Assembly (NCBI RefSeq): GCF_021458635.1
Contig: NZ_JAIRDQ010000015.1
Span: 1 to 64,000, forward strand
Length of the DNA stretch: 64,000 nucleotides
Source of the DNA: Bradyrhizobium monzae
GTDB taxonomy: Bacteria; Pseudomonadota; Alphaproteobacteria; Rhizobiales; Xanthobacteraceae
Reading direction: 5' to 3'
In this document: positions 1-10,752 of the stretch, in pieces
How positions within the stretch are numbered: the first letter of the stretch is position 1
How the letters are laid out: each line of letters starts with the position of its first letter
Translations under genes and position numbers: made by a program
Notes under the pieces: generated by a model
What the model was told of the DNA's origin: nothing
Databases searched by the model: none
What the model saw: only the letters and a program-made list of their open reading frames with translations

Positions 1-126
1 CAGCGCAAGGGCTTGTGGGTCGCGAGCGGATGCCGCCACGCCGAGGCCACGAAGCGGTCTCCCCACGGCCCGAAAATGCGTTACCATGGCTTCAGCGCGC
101 ATCAGTCGTGCATGGTCAAAGGGTGA
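1..126 (+). CDS. C-terminal end of an unidentified protein (partial)
   Basis: Frame 1 is open from the window edge to a TGA at 124-126 and could be the last 41 codons of an upstream gene. The residues (ending SCMVKG) match no family I recognise. The stop lies 9 nt before the ATG at 136, a spacing typical of an operon, and that is the main reason to list it. It could equally be chance open frame. Confidence 0.25.
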   Translation, partial: QRKGLWVASGCRHAEATKRSPHGPKMRYHGFSAHQSCMVKG

Positions 127-135
127 GGAAACGAG

Positions 136-702
136 ATGAGGAAGACGATCGGTCATGCGATCGCCGGGGTGGCGGCGCTTGCGGTGGCGGGAATGGCTCT
201 GATGGCGGCTTTTGCGCCGACTTGGGCGCATGGCCCAACCCGGCAAAAGGTGCGGGAATCCATCGAGATCAACGCGCCGCCGGCCAAGGTCTGGGCTGTG
301 ATCGGCAATTTCCAGGACATGAGCTGGCTCGCGCCCGTGACCAAGACCGCGGGCGAGAAGGGTAACGAGATCGGTGCGACGCGGCGGCTGACGCTGACCG
401 GCGGCGGCATCGTCGACGAGGAACTCTACAAGTTCGACTCGGCCGCCATGACCTATTCCTACCGGATCACCGCCGTCGATGTGAAGGTGCTGCCGGTCAA
501 CAACTACTCCTCGACGCTGACGGTGACGCCGAGTGCCGACGGCAAGGGCACGACGCTGGAATGGGCCGGCGCGTTCTATCGCGGCTTCCCCAACAACGAT
601 CCGCCGCCGGAGCTGAGCGATGAAGCATCGGTCAAGGCGGTGAAGGGGCTTTATCAGACCGGACTCGAGGCGCTGAAGAAGAAGATCGAGAGCGGAAGCT
701 AA
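136..702 (+). CDS. SRPBCC-family protein with N-terminal signal/anchor
   Basis: This 188-residue protein starts at an ATG preceded by GAGGAA. Residues 1-31 form a hydrophobic signal or anchor ending near TWAHG, so the protein probably acts outside the cytoplasm. The remainder reads as an SRPBCC (START-like) helix-grip domain, beginning RESIEINAPPAKVWAVIGNF, a typical family opening with a hydrophobic ligand cavity. The ligand is unknown. The YVTN gene begins 2 nt after its stop, so the two are probably translationally coupled and may work together in the periplasm. Confidence 0.85.
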   Translation: MRKTIGHAIAGVAALAVAGMALMAAFAPTWAHGPTRQKVRESIEINAPPAKVWAVIGNFQDMSWLAPVTKTAGEKGNEIGATRRLTLTGGGIVDEELYKFDSAAMTYSYRITAVDVKVLPVNNYSSTLTVTPSADGKGTTLEWAGAFYRGFPNNDPPPELSDEASVKAVKGLYQTGLEALKKKIESGS

Positions 703-704
703 GC

Positions 705-1643
705 GTGCGGATCCTGGTCCTGGCGGCGCTCGCCGCCGGCATCGCGAACGCCTCTGCCGAAGAGGCGTTCGTCACCAACCAGCTCAGCGACGATTTGATT
801 GTCGTGGACCTCGCCACGGCGCGCGCGATCGCAACCATCCCGATCGGCGGCAAGCCGGCAGGCGTGGCCGTCAGCGCGGACGGTCGCTTTGCCTATGTCA
901 CGAGCCCGGACGCCAAGGCGGTGACGGTGGTGGACGCCGCGGCGCGGCAGGTCGCCGGCCGCATCGAGGTCGGCGGCGGGCCGCTGGGGATTGCCGTCAC
1001 GCCCGACGGCAAGACGGTCTATGTTGCCGACTGGTACGCGGCCGCGGTGCGGGTGATCGATGCGGCGTCGCGCAGTGTCACCGCCAGCATCGCGGTCGGC
1101 GCCTCGCCGTCGGGCCTCGCGGTGACGCCGGATGGCAAGCTGCTGCTCTCGGCGGACCGCGACGACGACAGCGTCTCGGTGGTGGATACCGCGACGCGCG
1201 AGCGCAAGGCGGTCATCAAGGTCGGCACCCGCCCGTTCGGCGTCACCATCGATGCCGACGGCAAGCGCGCCTACACCGCCAATGTCGGCTCCAACGACGT
1301 CTCGGTGATCGACATCACCGCCGGCGCCGAGATCGGCCGCGTCCCGGTCGGGATGCGGCCCTATGCGGTGGCGCTGACGCTCGGCCGCGGCTTCGTCACC
1401 GACCAGTATGGCGGCACCGTCAGCGTGTTCGATGTCACGACGCTGAAGCCGGTCAAGCGCATCAACGTCGGCGACTATCCCGAAGGCATCAATGCGACCG
1501 CCGACGGCAAGCGCATCATCGTCGCCTGCTGGGAGAGCAACACGCTCGATATCATCGATGCCGCCGAGCTGAAGGTGATCGGCGAGGTCAAGACCGGCGA
1601 CGGCCCGCGCGCGTTCGGGATGTTTTTGCGGAGGACGGAGTAG
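705..1643 (+). CDS. YVTN-family beta-propeller periplasmic protein (YncE-like)
   Basis: This 312-residue protein has a short signal peptide (about residues 1-18, ending NASA). It is followed by roughly seven repeats of about 42 residues, each carrying a variant of the pattern VxVxDxxxxxxxxxIxVG and a TPDGK turn. That is the signature of the YVTN/40-residue beta-propeller family. Such proteins often accompany quinoprotein dehydrogenases or bind DNA or metals, but no catalytic residue can be assigned. The start is a GTG 2 nt past the SRPBCC stop, with the ribosome site inside the upstream gene. A degenerate relative lies at 27940-28430. Confidence 0.88.
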   Translation: MRILVLAALAAGIANASAEEAFVTNQLSDDLIVVDLATARAIATIPIGGKPAGVAVSADGRFAYVTSPDAKAVTVVDAAARQVAGRIEVGGGPLGIAVTPDGKTVYVADWYAAAVRVIDAASRSVTASIAVGASPSGLAVTPDGKLLLSADRDDDSVSVVDTATRERKAVIKVGTRPFGVTIDADGKRAYTANVGSNDVSVIDITAGAEIGRVPVGMRPYAVALTLGRGFVTDQYGGTVSVFDVTTLKPVKRINVGDYPEGINATADGKRIIVACWESNTLDIIDAAELKVIGEVKTGDGPRAFGMFLRRTE

Positions 1644-1649
1644 GGGGCG

Positions 1650-2570
1650 CTATTTCGTCGCGGCGAAATCCCGCAGCTTCACGAAAAAATCTTTCAGGAT
1701 CGGGTTGCGATCCACATAGGTCACGTAGCGGATCGGATGCCGCCGGCGGTCGACGCTCCAGGTCATCTGATCGGTGAGAACCGGGGCAGGGATGATCACG
1801 CTCGGTGCCCACATCGGATTGAGCAGCCAGCCGATCGGCGCCATGTCCCAGATCTCCTTGGCCCAGCCCATGTGATCCGACGAATACTCCTTGAATCTCT
1901 GAGCGAGGAACGCGCCGATGCTGCCGTGCGGCTCGACGTAGCGCTCGATCTCCGGCACCGTCGAGTGAAGGCGCGAGGTGACGCCCCTGCACGGCACGAG
2001 GACGAGCGGCACGCCGCAGTCGAGCAGCACCTGCGCGCCGCCGACATCCTGCTTGAGGTTGAACTCGATGGTATCGGGCCATTCCAGCGCATGGCCGCCA
2101 AGCCAGACCACGACGATGCGGTCGATGATGTCGGGCGCCCTGAGCAGCGCCGAGGCGACATTGCTGATGGCGCCGATGGCGATGACATAGAGCGGCTTGT
2201 CAGGCGAGCCCGCGCGCGCCCGGGCGACGAGGTCGTCGACGGCGGGGGCTGGCTGCGCCGCCTTGGCCGAGCCGACATAGTCGGTGACGCCGCGATGAAC
2301 CAGGCCCTCGGCTGCGACGTTCAGGCGCTCCAGCAGGCGCAGGATTTCCTGATAGCTCAGCTCCATGCCGTGGCTGGGACTGTCTGCGCGCGCATTAAAG
2401 AACGGCGCGGCGTAGATCGCCTCGACGTCAAAACGCTCCGGCGACAGCAGCATCTGCACCAGCGCGAACTGGTCGTCGATCTCGTTGTAGGTGTCGGTGT
2501 CGAGCACGACGCGGATCTTGCCGATGGGCGGCTCGAGGAGCTTGAGGCGGGCGGCGTCCGTGAGTGTCAT
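1650..2570 (-). CDS. Nucleoside hydrolase (IunH-like)
   Basis: A 306-residue protein of the inosine-uridine nucleoside N-ribohydrolase family, which splits nucleosides or related N-glycosides into base and ribose in a calcium-dependent reaction. The calcium-binding Asp cluster is visible near residues 24-33 (DTDTYNEIDD), slightly longer than the classic DTDPGxDD. The conserved IGAISNVASAL segment also fits. The ATG at 2570 is chosen because AAGGAGA sits 5 nt upstream; a frame opening at 2627 has no such site. It follows the HAD phosphatase by 32 nt on the same strand, which suggests a small nucleotide or sugar salvage operon. Confidence 0.88.
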   Translation of the reverse strand: MTLTDAARLKLLEPPIGKIRVVLDTDTYNEIDDQFALVQMLLSPERFDVEAIYAAPFFNARADSPSHGMELSYQEILRLLERLNVAAEGLVHRGVTDYVGSAKAAQPAPAVDDLVARARAGSPDKPLYVIAIGAISNVASALLRAPDIIDRIVVVWLGGHALEWPDTIEFNLKQDVGGAQVLLDCGVPLVLVPCRGVTSRLHSTVPEIERYVEPHGSIGAFLAQRFKEYSSDHMGWAKEIWDMAPIGWLLNPMWAPSVIIPAPVLTDQMTWSVDRRRHPIRYVTYVDRNPILKDFFVKLRDFAATK

Positions 2571-2602
2571 CACCGTCTCCTTGGGGCGGGGCGATTGCGG
2601 GA

Positions 2603-3244
2603 TCAGGCTTTTGCCGGCGTGCGGCAAACGGCATCCGCGATCTCATCCATCTGCGTGAACATGTGATCGGGCGCAAGCGCCTGCAACGCGGCCGGTGCCG
2701 CATAGCCCCAACTGACTGCGCCGCAGGCGATGCCCACCGCACGCGCCGCCTCGATGTCGCGAACCTCGTCGCCGATGGAAATGACCTTGCTTGGCTCTAT
2801 GCCGGCGCGCCGGATCACACGGCGGAATTTCGCGGGCTTGCCGAACACCGAAGCCGCGCAGTCGAAATACTGGAACAGCGACGCCGCGTCGCCAAGCTTC
2901 GCCCGCGCATTGTCCTCGCTGTCCGATGTCACCAGCGCGAGTTGCACGCCGTTTTCGGTCAGCGTCTGCAGCATCGCCTCGGCGCCCGCAAACAGCGAAA
3001 TCTCCGCCGCTGCTTCGCCCTTCAGCCGCCGTGCATAGCGCGCGATTGCCGGCAGCCTCCATACGGGCACTTCGAGCCGGCTGAGGATCTCGCGTGTCGA
3101 GGCATGCCGCAACCCCTCGACATCCTCGTCGCTGACGCGCCGAAAGCCGAAACGGTCGGCGACGTCGTTGATGGTGCGCAGGAACCACGGAAAACTGTCG
3201 ACGAGCGTGCCGTCGAGATCGAAGATGGCGAGGGAGTAGGGCAT
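2603..3244 (-). CDS. HAD-superfamily phosphatase (Gph-like)
   Basis: A 213-residue haloacid-dehalogenase hydrolase, subfamily IA, likely a cytoplasmic phosphatase of small phosphorylated metabolites. All four HAD motifs are visible: FDLDGTLVD near residue 8 (nucleophile Asp and general acid), LVTSD near 104, Lys in GKPAKF near 137, and the acidic GDEVRD near 157. A helical cap lies between motifs I and II. Phosphoglycolate phosphatase is the nearest named relative, but the substrate is not determined by sequence. It lies between the DinB gene and the nucleoside hydrolase, all on one strand with short gaps. Confidence 0.88.
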   Translation of the reverse strand: MPYSLAIFDLDGTLVDSFPWFLRTINDVADRFGFRRVSDEDVEGLRHASTREILSRLEVPVWRLPAIARYARRLKGEAAAEISLFAGAEAMLQTLTENGVQLALVTSDSEDNARAKLGDAASLFQYFDCAASVFGKPAKFRRVIRRAGIEPSKVISIGDEVRDIEAARAVGIACGAVSWGYAAPAALQALAPDHMFTQMDEIADAVCRTPAKA

Positions 3245-3262
3245 GGAACAGAAATTACGCCG

Positions 3263-3826
3263 CTAGGCTTTCCAAACGGTCTCTTCGGTCCATCCAAGCT
3301 CCGCGAACTCGGCGGCCCTCAGCGGTGCTTCTCCCTCGGCGAAGAACTCATCGAGCTGAGGCGGCGCGACGCTGGTTTCGGACAGCATCGCGTGGGCCTG
3401 GCCGCGGTGATGGATTTGGTGCTGGAACAGATGCATCAGCAGCCGGTCGCGGCGTTCGGTCTGGACGCGCGTGTCGCGATTGATGCGGACAACGCCGTCG
3501 AGAAGCTCAGGTGTCAGCGCGTCGCAGACGGCGAGCAAGCGTTTGTCGATGGCGGCCTGGGCCGGCTTCAGCTCGGCAAGTGAGGGGTATGGCACCTCGT
3601 TGGCCCAGGCGCGTGGTCCGAGCCAGCCGCCCTCCAGCGCATCGATGTAGAAGAGGTCGACGACGTAGATGTGGTTCAGCGTGCGTTGAAGGCTCGGGAA
3701 GAAGCCGGTTCGCCGGGCCTCGAACTCGGCCTGGCTGAGACCGGCGCAGGCGGAGAGCAGGCGATGGTTCGCCCAGGCATTGTTGTGGGCGAAGGCGCGG
3801 TAGGTTTGCATGATGTCAGCGGACAT
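3263..3826 (-). CDS. DinB-family protein (putative metal-dependent hydrolase fold)
   Basis: A 187-residue four-helix-bundle protein of the DinB/YfiT type. The three metal-binding histidines expected for the family are visible: one in the LNHIYVVD segment near residue 50 and two in HQIHHRGQAH near residue 135. The N-terminal NNAWANHRLL is also typical. DinB proteins of this class include thiol-dependent transferases and hydrolases, and many are stress-inducible. Its place in a run downstream of SOS-regulated uvrA is suggestive but not proof of damage induction. Confidence 0.85.
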   Translation of the reverse strand: MSADIMQTYRAFAHNNAWANHRLLSACAGLSQAEFEARRTGFFPSLQRTLNHIYVVDLFYIDALEGGWLGPRAWANEVPYPSLAELKPAQAAIDKRLLAVCDALTPELLDGVVRINRDTRVQTERRDRLLMHLFQHQIHHRGQAHAMLSETSVAPPQLDEFFAEGEAPLRAAEFAELGWTEETVWKA

Positions 3827-3874
3827 GTCGGTTCTCCTCCGAGATCAGCGCCAATCCGCCTGCACGTTTTGATC

Positions 3875-4258
3875 CTACAAGCTCTTGCTGGATCGAAGTA
3901 GCCACAAGACCCGGTCACGGTATTGGGCGGGAAACACGATCGAAAGCGGATGTTGCTTCGATTTCGACATCTTGCGGGTGGCGCTGTTCAGTATGGCAAC
4001 GTAGACAATTGCGTTCCGCACATCGTCAACGAGCGGCAGGTCGTCGTGCTTCACGAGTACCAGCCCGGTTGGCAACCAGGATAGATCACAGATGCACTCC
4101 TCGAGCGCATCCCAATTTCCTCCAAAATAATCCGGAAATCTGAGCTGTGCCGCGAGTGTGGCTATAAGCGCCGTCTTGTGCGCGATGTTCCGAGGGACGT
4201 TGGCATGTACGGCAGCGTCAGGAGATGCGCCATCACCAAATTCGAAACCGTACTGCAT
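3875..4258 (-). CDS. Barstar-family protein
   Basis: A 127-residue protein with the barstar (barnase-inhibitor) signature LRFPDYFGGNWDALEECICDL at about residues 39-59. In barstar this surface helix and acidic patch block the active site of an extracellular ribonuclease. No barnase-like ribonuclease gene is present in the window, so the partner is elsewhere, lost, or not a ribonuclease. The ATG lies 8 nt beyond the uvrA stop codon, so the gene is likely co-transcribed with uvrA and may be pulled into the SOS response. Confidence 0.85.
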   Translation of the reverse strand: MQYGFEFGDGASPDAAVHANVPRNIAHKTALIATLAAQLRFPDYFGGNWDALEECICDLSWLPTGLVLVKHDDLPLVDDVRNAIVYVAILNSATRKMSKSKQHPLSIVFPAQYRDRVLWLLRSSKSL

Positions 4259-4266
4259 TGCGTCGT

Positions 4267-7251
<2,985 letters not shown>

Positions 7252-7349
7252 CCGAGTTGCCCTCAAGGAATCCCAAAGGTACGCGATCGCGCCGACGTAA
7301 AGGGCGCGCTTCGCCCGGAACCGGGATCGGCGCCAATGGGGTTGTAAGC

Positions 7350-7364
7350 GAACGTAGGAAGAAC
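7350..7364 (-). promoter_or_regulatory. LexA (SOS) box of uvrA
   Basis: On the minus strand the sequence reads GTTC-N7-GTTC (on the plus strand GAAC at 7350-7353 and 7361-7364). This is the direct-repeat operator used by LexA in alphaproteobacteria. It lies 99 nt upstream of the uvrA ATG in a gene-free stretch, as expected for an SOS-regulated repair gene. Confidence 0.8.
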
Positions 7365-7461
7365 GGGGACGGATTTCCAGTGGGACTTGCGAATCGTCAA
7401 CGGATTGTTGGCGCGCTGGCGGGACTTGGCAGCAGCCCCCGATCGAGAGCGGCGGAATAAC

Positions 7462-7488
7462 AAAAAGGCCGGCACAAGGCCGGCCTTT
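7462..7488 (-). terminator. Intrinsic terminator of the Omp25-like gene
   Basis: AAAGGCCGGC and GCCGGCCTTT form a perfect 10-bp stem around a 5-nt loop (7464-7488). It is followed on the minus strand by a short T run. It sits about 40 nt after the stop codon of the gene ending at 7529. Confidence 0.85.
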
Positions 7489-7528
7489 CGTAACGCGATG
7501 GCGTTGGAGACGAAGCTCCGTACTGAAC

Positions 7529-8215
7529 TCAGTACTTGGCGACGACCGGGCCGCTGAAGTGATAGTTCACGCCGAACTGCACGGTGTGGAAGTTGAGCGT
7601 GCCGGTCGGCAGGGCGCCGGCGAAATAGGTCTCGCCGCCGAGGCTGCGATAGAGATACTCACCCTTGATCGACCACTGCGGAGCGATGAAGGCTTCGACG
7701 CCCGCACCAACGGTCCAGCCCGAGTGCCACTTGCTGTCCGACGCGGTCAGGCCGAGCGCGGAGAGGGAGATCTTGTTGTCGATCCAGGCGTAGCCGCCCG
7801 TGCCGTAGAACAGGACGTTGTTGACGGCGTAGCCGATGCGGCCGCGCACGGTGCCCATCGCATCGGTCTTGGAGGTCGCGGTCGCGGTCAGGACGCCGAA
7901 GCCGGGGACGACGGTCGCGCCGGTCACAGAGGCGTTGACGTCAGCCCAGGCGCCATCGGCCTCGACACCGAACACGACATTGCCGGTCTGCCAGTTGTAG
8001 CCGGCGGTGCCGCCGACGAAGCCGCCCTGCATCCGCGGGCTGCCCGAGTCTTCCCAGGCGCCGCCGCCGACGATACCGAGGTAGAAGCCGGTCCAGTTGT
8101 AGACCGAAGCCACGGCCACCGGAGCCTTGGTGTAGGGGCGAGCCGCCAGGTCGGCAGCCGAAGCGGCGCCAGTGAGGGCGAGCAGACAGGCCGAAGCCAA
8201 GAAAATCTTCTTCAT
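7529..8215 (-). CDS. Omp25/RopB-type outer membrane beta-barrel protein
   Basis: A 228-residue outer membrane protein with a signal peptide (residues 1-20, ending ASAAD). The family-typical LAARPYTKAPV linker follows, then an eight-strand barrel starting YNWTGFYLGIVGGG. It ends YHFSGPVVAKY with an aromatic C-terminus for BAM insertion. It belongs to the Omp25/Omp31 group of rhizobia and brucellae, which contributes to envelope stability. The ATG at 8215 follows an in-frame TTG at 8221. It has its own terminator and a general-stress-type promoter upstream, and is probably a paralogue of the next gene. Confidence 0.9.
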   Translation of the reverse strand: MKKIFLASACLLALTGAASAADLAARPYTKAPVAVASVYNWTGFYLGIVGGGAWEDSGSPRMQGGFVGGTAGYNWQTGNVVFGVEADGAWADVNASVTGATVVPGFGVLTATATSKTDAMGTVRGRIGYAVNNVLFYGTGGYAWIDNKISLSALGLTASDSKWHSGWTVGAGVEAFIAPQWSIKGEYLYRSLGGETYFAGALPTGTLNFHTVQFGVNYHFSGPVVAKY

Positions 8216-8343
8216 ATTCAACTAATCCCAGTCCCAGTTTCTGTTTTTGGACTTCCGTGCGTCGGAAGCAGCATCGGACGCTGTGGTCCAACTGACGTCG
8301 GCTTACACCACTGAAGCCGCAAGTTGTGTCTCTCAAAAGTCAC

Positions 8344-8368
8344 AACGGACACAAAATGTAATGGTTCC
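8344..8368 (-). promoter_or_regulatory. Candidate EcfG (general stress) promoter
   Basis: The minus strand reads GGAAC (8368-8364), 16 nt, then CGTT (8347-8344), exactly the GGAAC-N16/17-CGTT form recognised by the alphaproteobacterial sigma factor EcfG. It would start a transcript near 8337 with a leader of about 120 nt before the Omp gene at 8215. Not tested experimentally here. Confidence 0.6.
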
Positions 8369-8376
8369 TGACCTAT

Positions 8377-8394
8377 GGTTCCCCCGGGGGAACC
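8377..8394. repeat. Perfect 18-bp palindrome GGTTCCCCCGGGGGAACC
   Basis: A perfect self-complementary sequence lies just upstream of the EcfG-like promoter and just downstream of the second Omp gene's terminator. It could bind a dimeric regulator. It also supplies another GGAAC, but with no CGTT at the right distance. Confidence 0.6.
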
Positions 8395-8400
8395 CGCAGC

Positions 8401-8426
8401 AAAAAGGCCGGCGCGAGGCCGGCCTT
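8401..8426 (-). terminator. Intrinsic terminator of the second Omp25-like gene
   Basis: AAGGCCGGC and GCCGGCCTT pair around a 5-nt loop, followed on the minus strand by a run of T (8405-8401). It lies 22 nt after the stop of the gene ending at 8448 and closely resembles the terminator of the neighbouring paralogue. Confidence 0.85.
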
Positions 8427-8447
8427 CGAAAGCGCGCGTCGGCAAGG

Positions 8448-9218
8448 TCAGTATTTGGCGACGAGAGGAGTACCCCAGTTGAAGTGGTAGTTCACACCGG
8501 CCTTGATGGTGTGAATCGTGTCAGTCCACTCAGAGCGATTCGCTGGCACGGGCGAGAACTGGATCGTGCTCTTGCCGAGGTCGATGTAGTTATACTCGAC
8601 CTTCGCAGACCAGTTCGGGGCGAACATGTACTCGACGCCGGTGCCGAGGGTCCAACCCCAACGCCAGTCGTTCTGCGCGAAAGAGTTCGCGGCGCCGCCA
8701 TTGAGCGCAGCGTCATAACGATGCTGGATATCGCCGACTGCCGCACCGCCGCTGACAAACCAGAGGGCCGGCCCCCAGGCGTAACCGACGCGGCCCTTGA
8801 TGTCCCCGAAGCCGCGCAACCTGGTGAAGTAGCTGTCGCCGAGGTTCGGCGGACCGACATTGACCACTGCTGAACGACCGTTGATGTCGGCCCAGTGATA
8901 ATCGCCCTCAAGGCCAACGACGAAGGCGCCCATCTGCCAATTGTAACCGGCAACGCCGCCGACAAAGCCTCCGCTGGTATCGTACTTCTGCGTTCCTACG
9001 AAGGCGGGCGTGTTGGGGAGAAGGAAGAACGTTTCGTTGCTTCGGCCCCAGCCACCGCCACCCTGAATACCAAGATAAAATCCGGTCCAGGTGTAGATCG
9101 GTGCGGGCGGCGCAATCGGCGCCTTCGTGTAGGGACGCGCCGCAATATCTGCAGCACTTGCGGGGGCCGACAGGCCCAAAGCAACTGTACCAATCGTAGC
9201 AAACAGAATTTTCTTCAT
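8448..9218 (-). CDS. Omp25/RopB-type outer membrane beta-barrel protein
   Basis: A 256-residue paralogue of the preceding Omp. It has a signal peptide (1-22, ending ASAAD), the same AARPYTKAP linker, YTWTGFYLGIQGGG at the first strand, and an aromatic end GTPLVAKY. Extra residues lie mainly in surface loops. The two genes share layout and terminator type, indicating a tandem duplication. Each has its own terminator, so they are probably separate transcription units. The pair lies between uvrA and ssb, which are neighbours in many alphaproteobacteria. Confidence 0.9.
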   Translation of the reverse strand: MKKILFATIGTVALGLSAPASAADIAARPYTKAPIAPPAPIYTWTGFYLGIQGGGGWGRSNETFFLLPNTPAFVGTQKYDTSGGFVGGVAGYNWQMGAFVVGLEGDYHWADINGRSAVVNVGPPNLGDSYFTRLRGFGDIKGRVGYAWGPALWFVSGGAAVGDIQHRYDAALNGGAANSFAQNDWRWGWTLGTGVEYMFAPNWSAKVEYNYIDLGKSTIQFSPVPANRSEWTDTIHTIKAGVNYHFNWGTPLVAKY

Positions 9219-9493
9219 TGCAGTCTCCCCAGTGTCGTCCGCTCCAGGGGTCCCCGAGCGGTCAATCAGGCGCGACGCCCATGTGAACCAATTCCGAAGT
9301 CAGCCTAGTCCAATCGGGAGGCAGAATCCGTCTCCGGAATGCAACAGTCGCGGGGGAATTGATGCTCATGTAACCTAATGAATGTTAAGGATTTTTCGTT
9401 CCAGACGGGAACTCGTTTGGGTTCCAATTCATCGCACAGTGAATAACGGCAAAGATGCCGGAGAGGACGCAAAGTCGCCGTCAAATTGGACCG
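9219..9493. other. Intergenic region between the Omp gene and ssb
   Basis: No gene is seen. It must hold the promoter of the leftward Omp gene. Two nested palindromes, GTTCC-AGACG-GGAAC at about 9399-9413 and GGGAAC-N7-GGTTCC just after, are possible regulator sites. Neither fits the EcfG spacing rule. Confidence 0.4.
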
Positions 9494-9531
9494 GAACAAA
9501 TCTGGAACAAATTCTGGATCGATGCTATATA
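9494..9531 (+). promoter_or_regulatory. LexA box and core promoter of ssb
   Basis: GAAC (9494-9497), seven bases and GAAC (9505-9508) form the alphaproteobacterial LexA direct repeat. The second half overlaps a possible -35 TGGAAC (9503-9508), 17 nt before a -10 TATATA (9526-9531), so bound LexA would block polymerase. The ssb ATG is 130 nt further on. Confidence 0.75.
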
Positions 9532-9660
9532 TGGGGATAACCGATGGCGTAGCAGGTCGATCGATGCTCGTAAGCGTATAGGGTCGGCCCAACAGGCGGC
9601 CGCGCGGGGGCGCGAGCCCGACCTTTTGAAATTCAGTGGCATTTGGAGTGGAGAGCGGCG

Positions 9661-10161
9661 ATGGCGGGAAGCGTCAACAAGGTCATTCTGGTTGGAAATC
9701 TCGGCAAGGATCCGGAAATCCGCCGCACCCAGGACGGGCGGCCGATCGCGAATCTGAGCATCGCCACCTCGGAGACCTGGCGCGACAAGAACAGCGGCGA
9801 ACGCAAGGAAAAAACCGAGTGGCATCGCGTCGTGATCTTCAATGAAGGGCTCTGCAAGGTCGCCGAGCAGTATCTGAAGAAGGGCGCCAAGGTTTACATC
9901 GAGGGCGCGCTCCAGACCCGCAAATGGACCGACCAGCAGGGCGCGGAGAAGTATTCCACCGAGGTTGTGCTGCAGGGCTTCAACTCGACCCTGACGATGC
10001 TCGACGGCCGCGGTGGTGGCGGGGGAGGCGGCAGCTTCGGCGACGAGCCGGGCGGCGATTTCGGCTCCTCCGGTCCCGTCAGCAGCGCGCCGCGCCGTGC
10101 CGTGCCCGCCGGCGGCAGCGGTGGCCGCAACAACGACATGGACGACGATATTCCGTTCTGA
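9661..10161 (+). CDS. ssb: Single-stranded DNA-binding protein
   Basis: A 166-residue SSB that coats single-stranded DNA during replication, repair and recombination. Residues 1-110 are the OB fold (AGSVNKVILVGNLGKDPE at the start, WHRVVIF near 60). A Gly-rich flexible linker follows, then the acidic tip DMDDDIPF that recruits partner proteins. The ATG at 9661 follows GGAGAG. The length is normal for the family. An SOS box lies upstream. Confidence 0.96.
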   Translation: MAGSVNKVILVGNLGKDPEIRRTQDGRPIANLSIATSETWRDKNSGERKEKTEWHRVVIFNEGLCKVAEQYLKKGAKVYIEGALQTRKWTDQQGAEKYSTEVVLQGFNSTLTMLDGRGGGGGGGSFGDEPGGDFGSSGPVSSAPRRAVPAGGSGGRNNDMDDDIPF

Positions 10162-10287
10162 GGCGAGGGCTCGGTCCCGACCTTGCTGGGGTCACCCAAG
10201 GCGGCAGGATTTCCTACCAATTGACGGGCCAAGCTCGGCTTTTCGAGGCCGGCCTCATGTGCAATCTCAAGCCTTTGACGGGCTGAG

Positions 10288-10326
10288 ATGTGAATGGTAT
10301 TAACTTTATGTTAATCCCATTCACAT
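10288..10326. repeat. 39-bp near-perfect palindrome
   Basis: Two 17-nt arms (10288-10304 and 10310-10326) around a 5-nt loop are complementary at all but one position. The left arm begins ATGTGAATGG and contains ATTAAC. There is no T run, so an intrinsic terminator is unlikely. It lies 28 nt before the DUF2306 gene and may be that gene's operator. Confidence 0.6.
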
Positions 10327-10353
10327 GGTCGGTCCGACCAGAGGACGCGTCAC

Positions 10354-10752
10354 ATGAGCCTCGCGCCGCTGCTTGATTCCGCCCCGGCGATCCCGCTGCA
10401 CGCCTTCGCGGCGATGGCGGCCTTCGTGCTTGGCATCGTCCAGCTCGCTGCGACCAAGGGCACGCTGCCCCATCGGACGGTCGGCTGGATCTGGGTGACG
10501 CTGATGGCTGTGGTGGCGGCGTCGTCGTTCTGGATCCACCAGATCCGCATGGTCGGGCCGTTCAGCCCAATCCACCTGCTGTCGATCTTCACGCTGGTGA
10601 TGCTGCCGCTGGCGGTGTGGCGGGCCCACACGCATCGCGTTGCCGGTCACCGTCGCATCATGATCCTGCTCTTCACGGGTGCGTTGGTCGTGGCGGGACT
10701 GTTCACCCTGGTGCCCGGGCGCATCATGCATCAGGTGCTTTTCGGGGCATAA
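10354..10752 (+). CDS. DUF2306-type four-helix membrane protein
   Basis: A 132-residue integral membrane protein with four predicted hydrophobic segments (about residues 17-34, 46-62, 74-90 and 103-122). Conserved His residues lie near membrane ends (PLHAFAAM, IHQIRM, AGHRRIMI, MHQVLFGA). The pattern fits the DUF2306 family, whose role is unknown. The conserved histidines suggest heme or metal binding, but that is inference. It lies alone between ssb and gyrA, behind a long palindrome. Confidence 0.8.
   Translation: MSLAPLLDSAPAIPLHAFAAMAAFVLGIVQLAATKGTLPHRTVGWIWVTLMAVVAASSFWIHQIRMVGPFSPIHLLSIFTLVMLPLAVWRAHTHRVAGHRRIMILLFTGALVVAGLFTLVPGRIMHQVLFGA

Noticed and set aside
9494..9531. EcfG-type promoter for ssb based on GGAAC
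   Set aside because: No CGTT is found 16-17 nt downstream of either GGAAC; the direct repeat is better explained as a LexA box.
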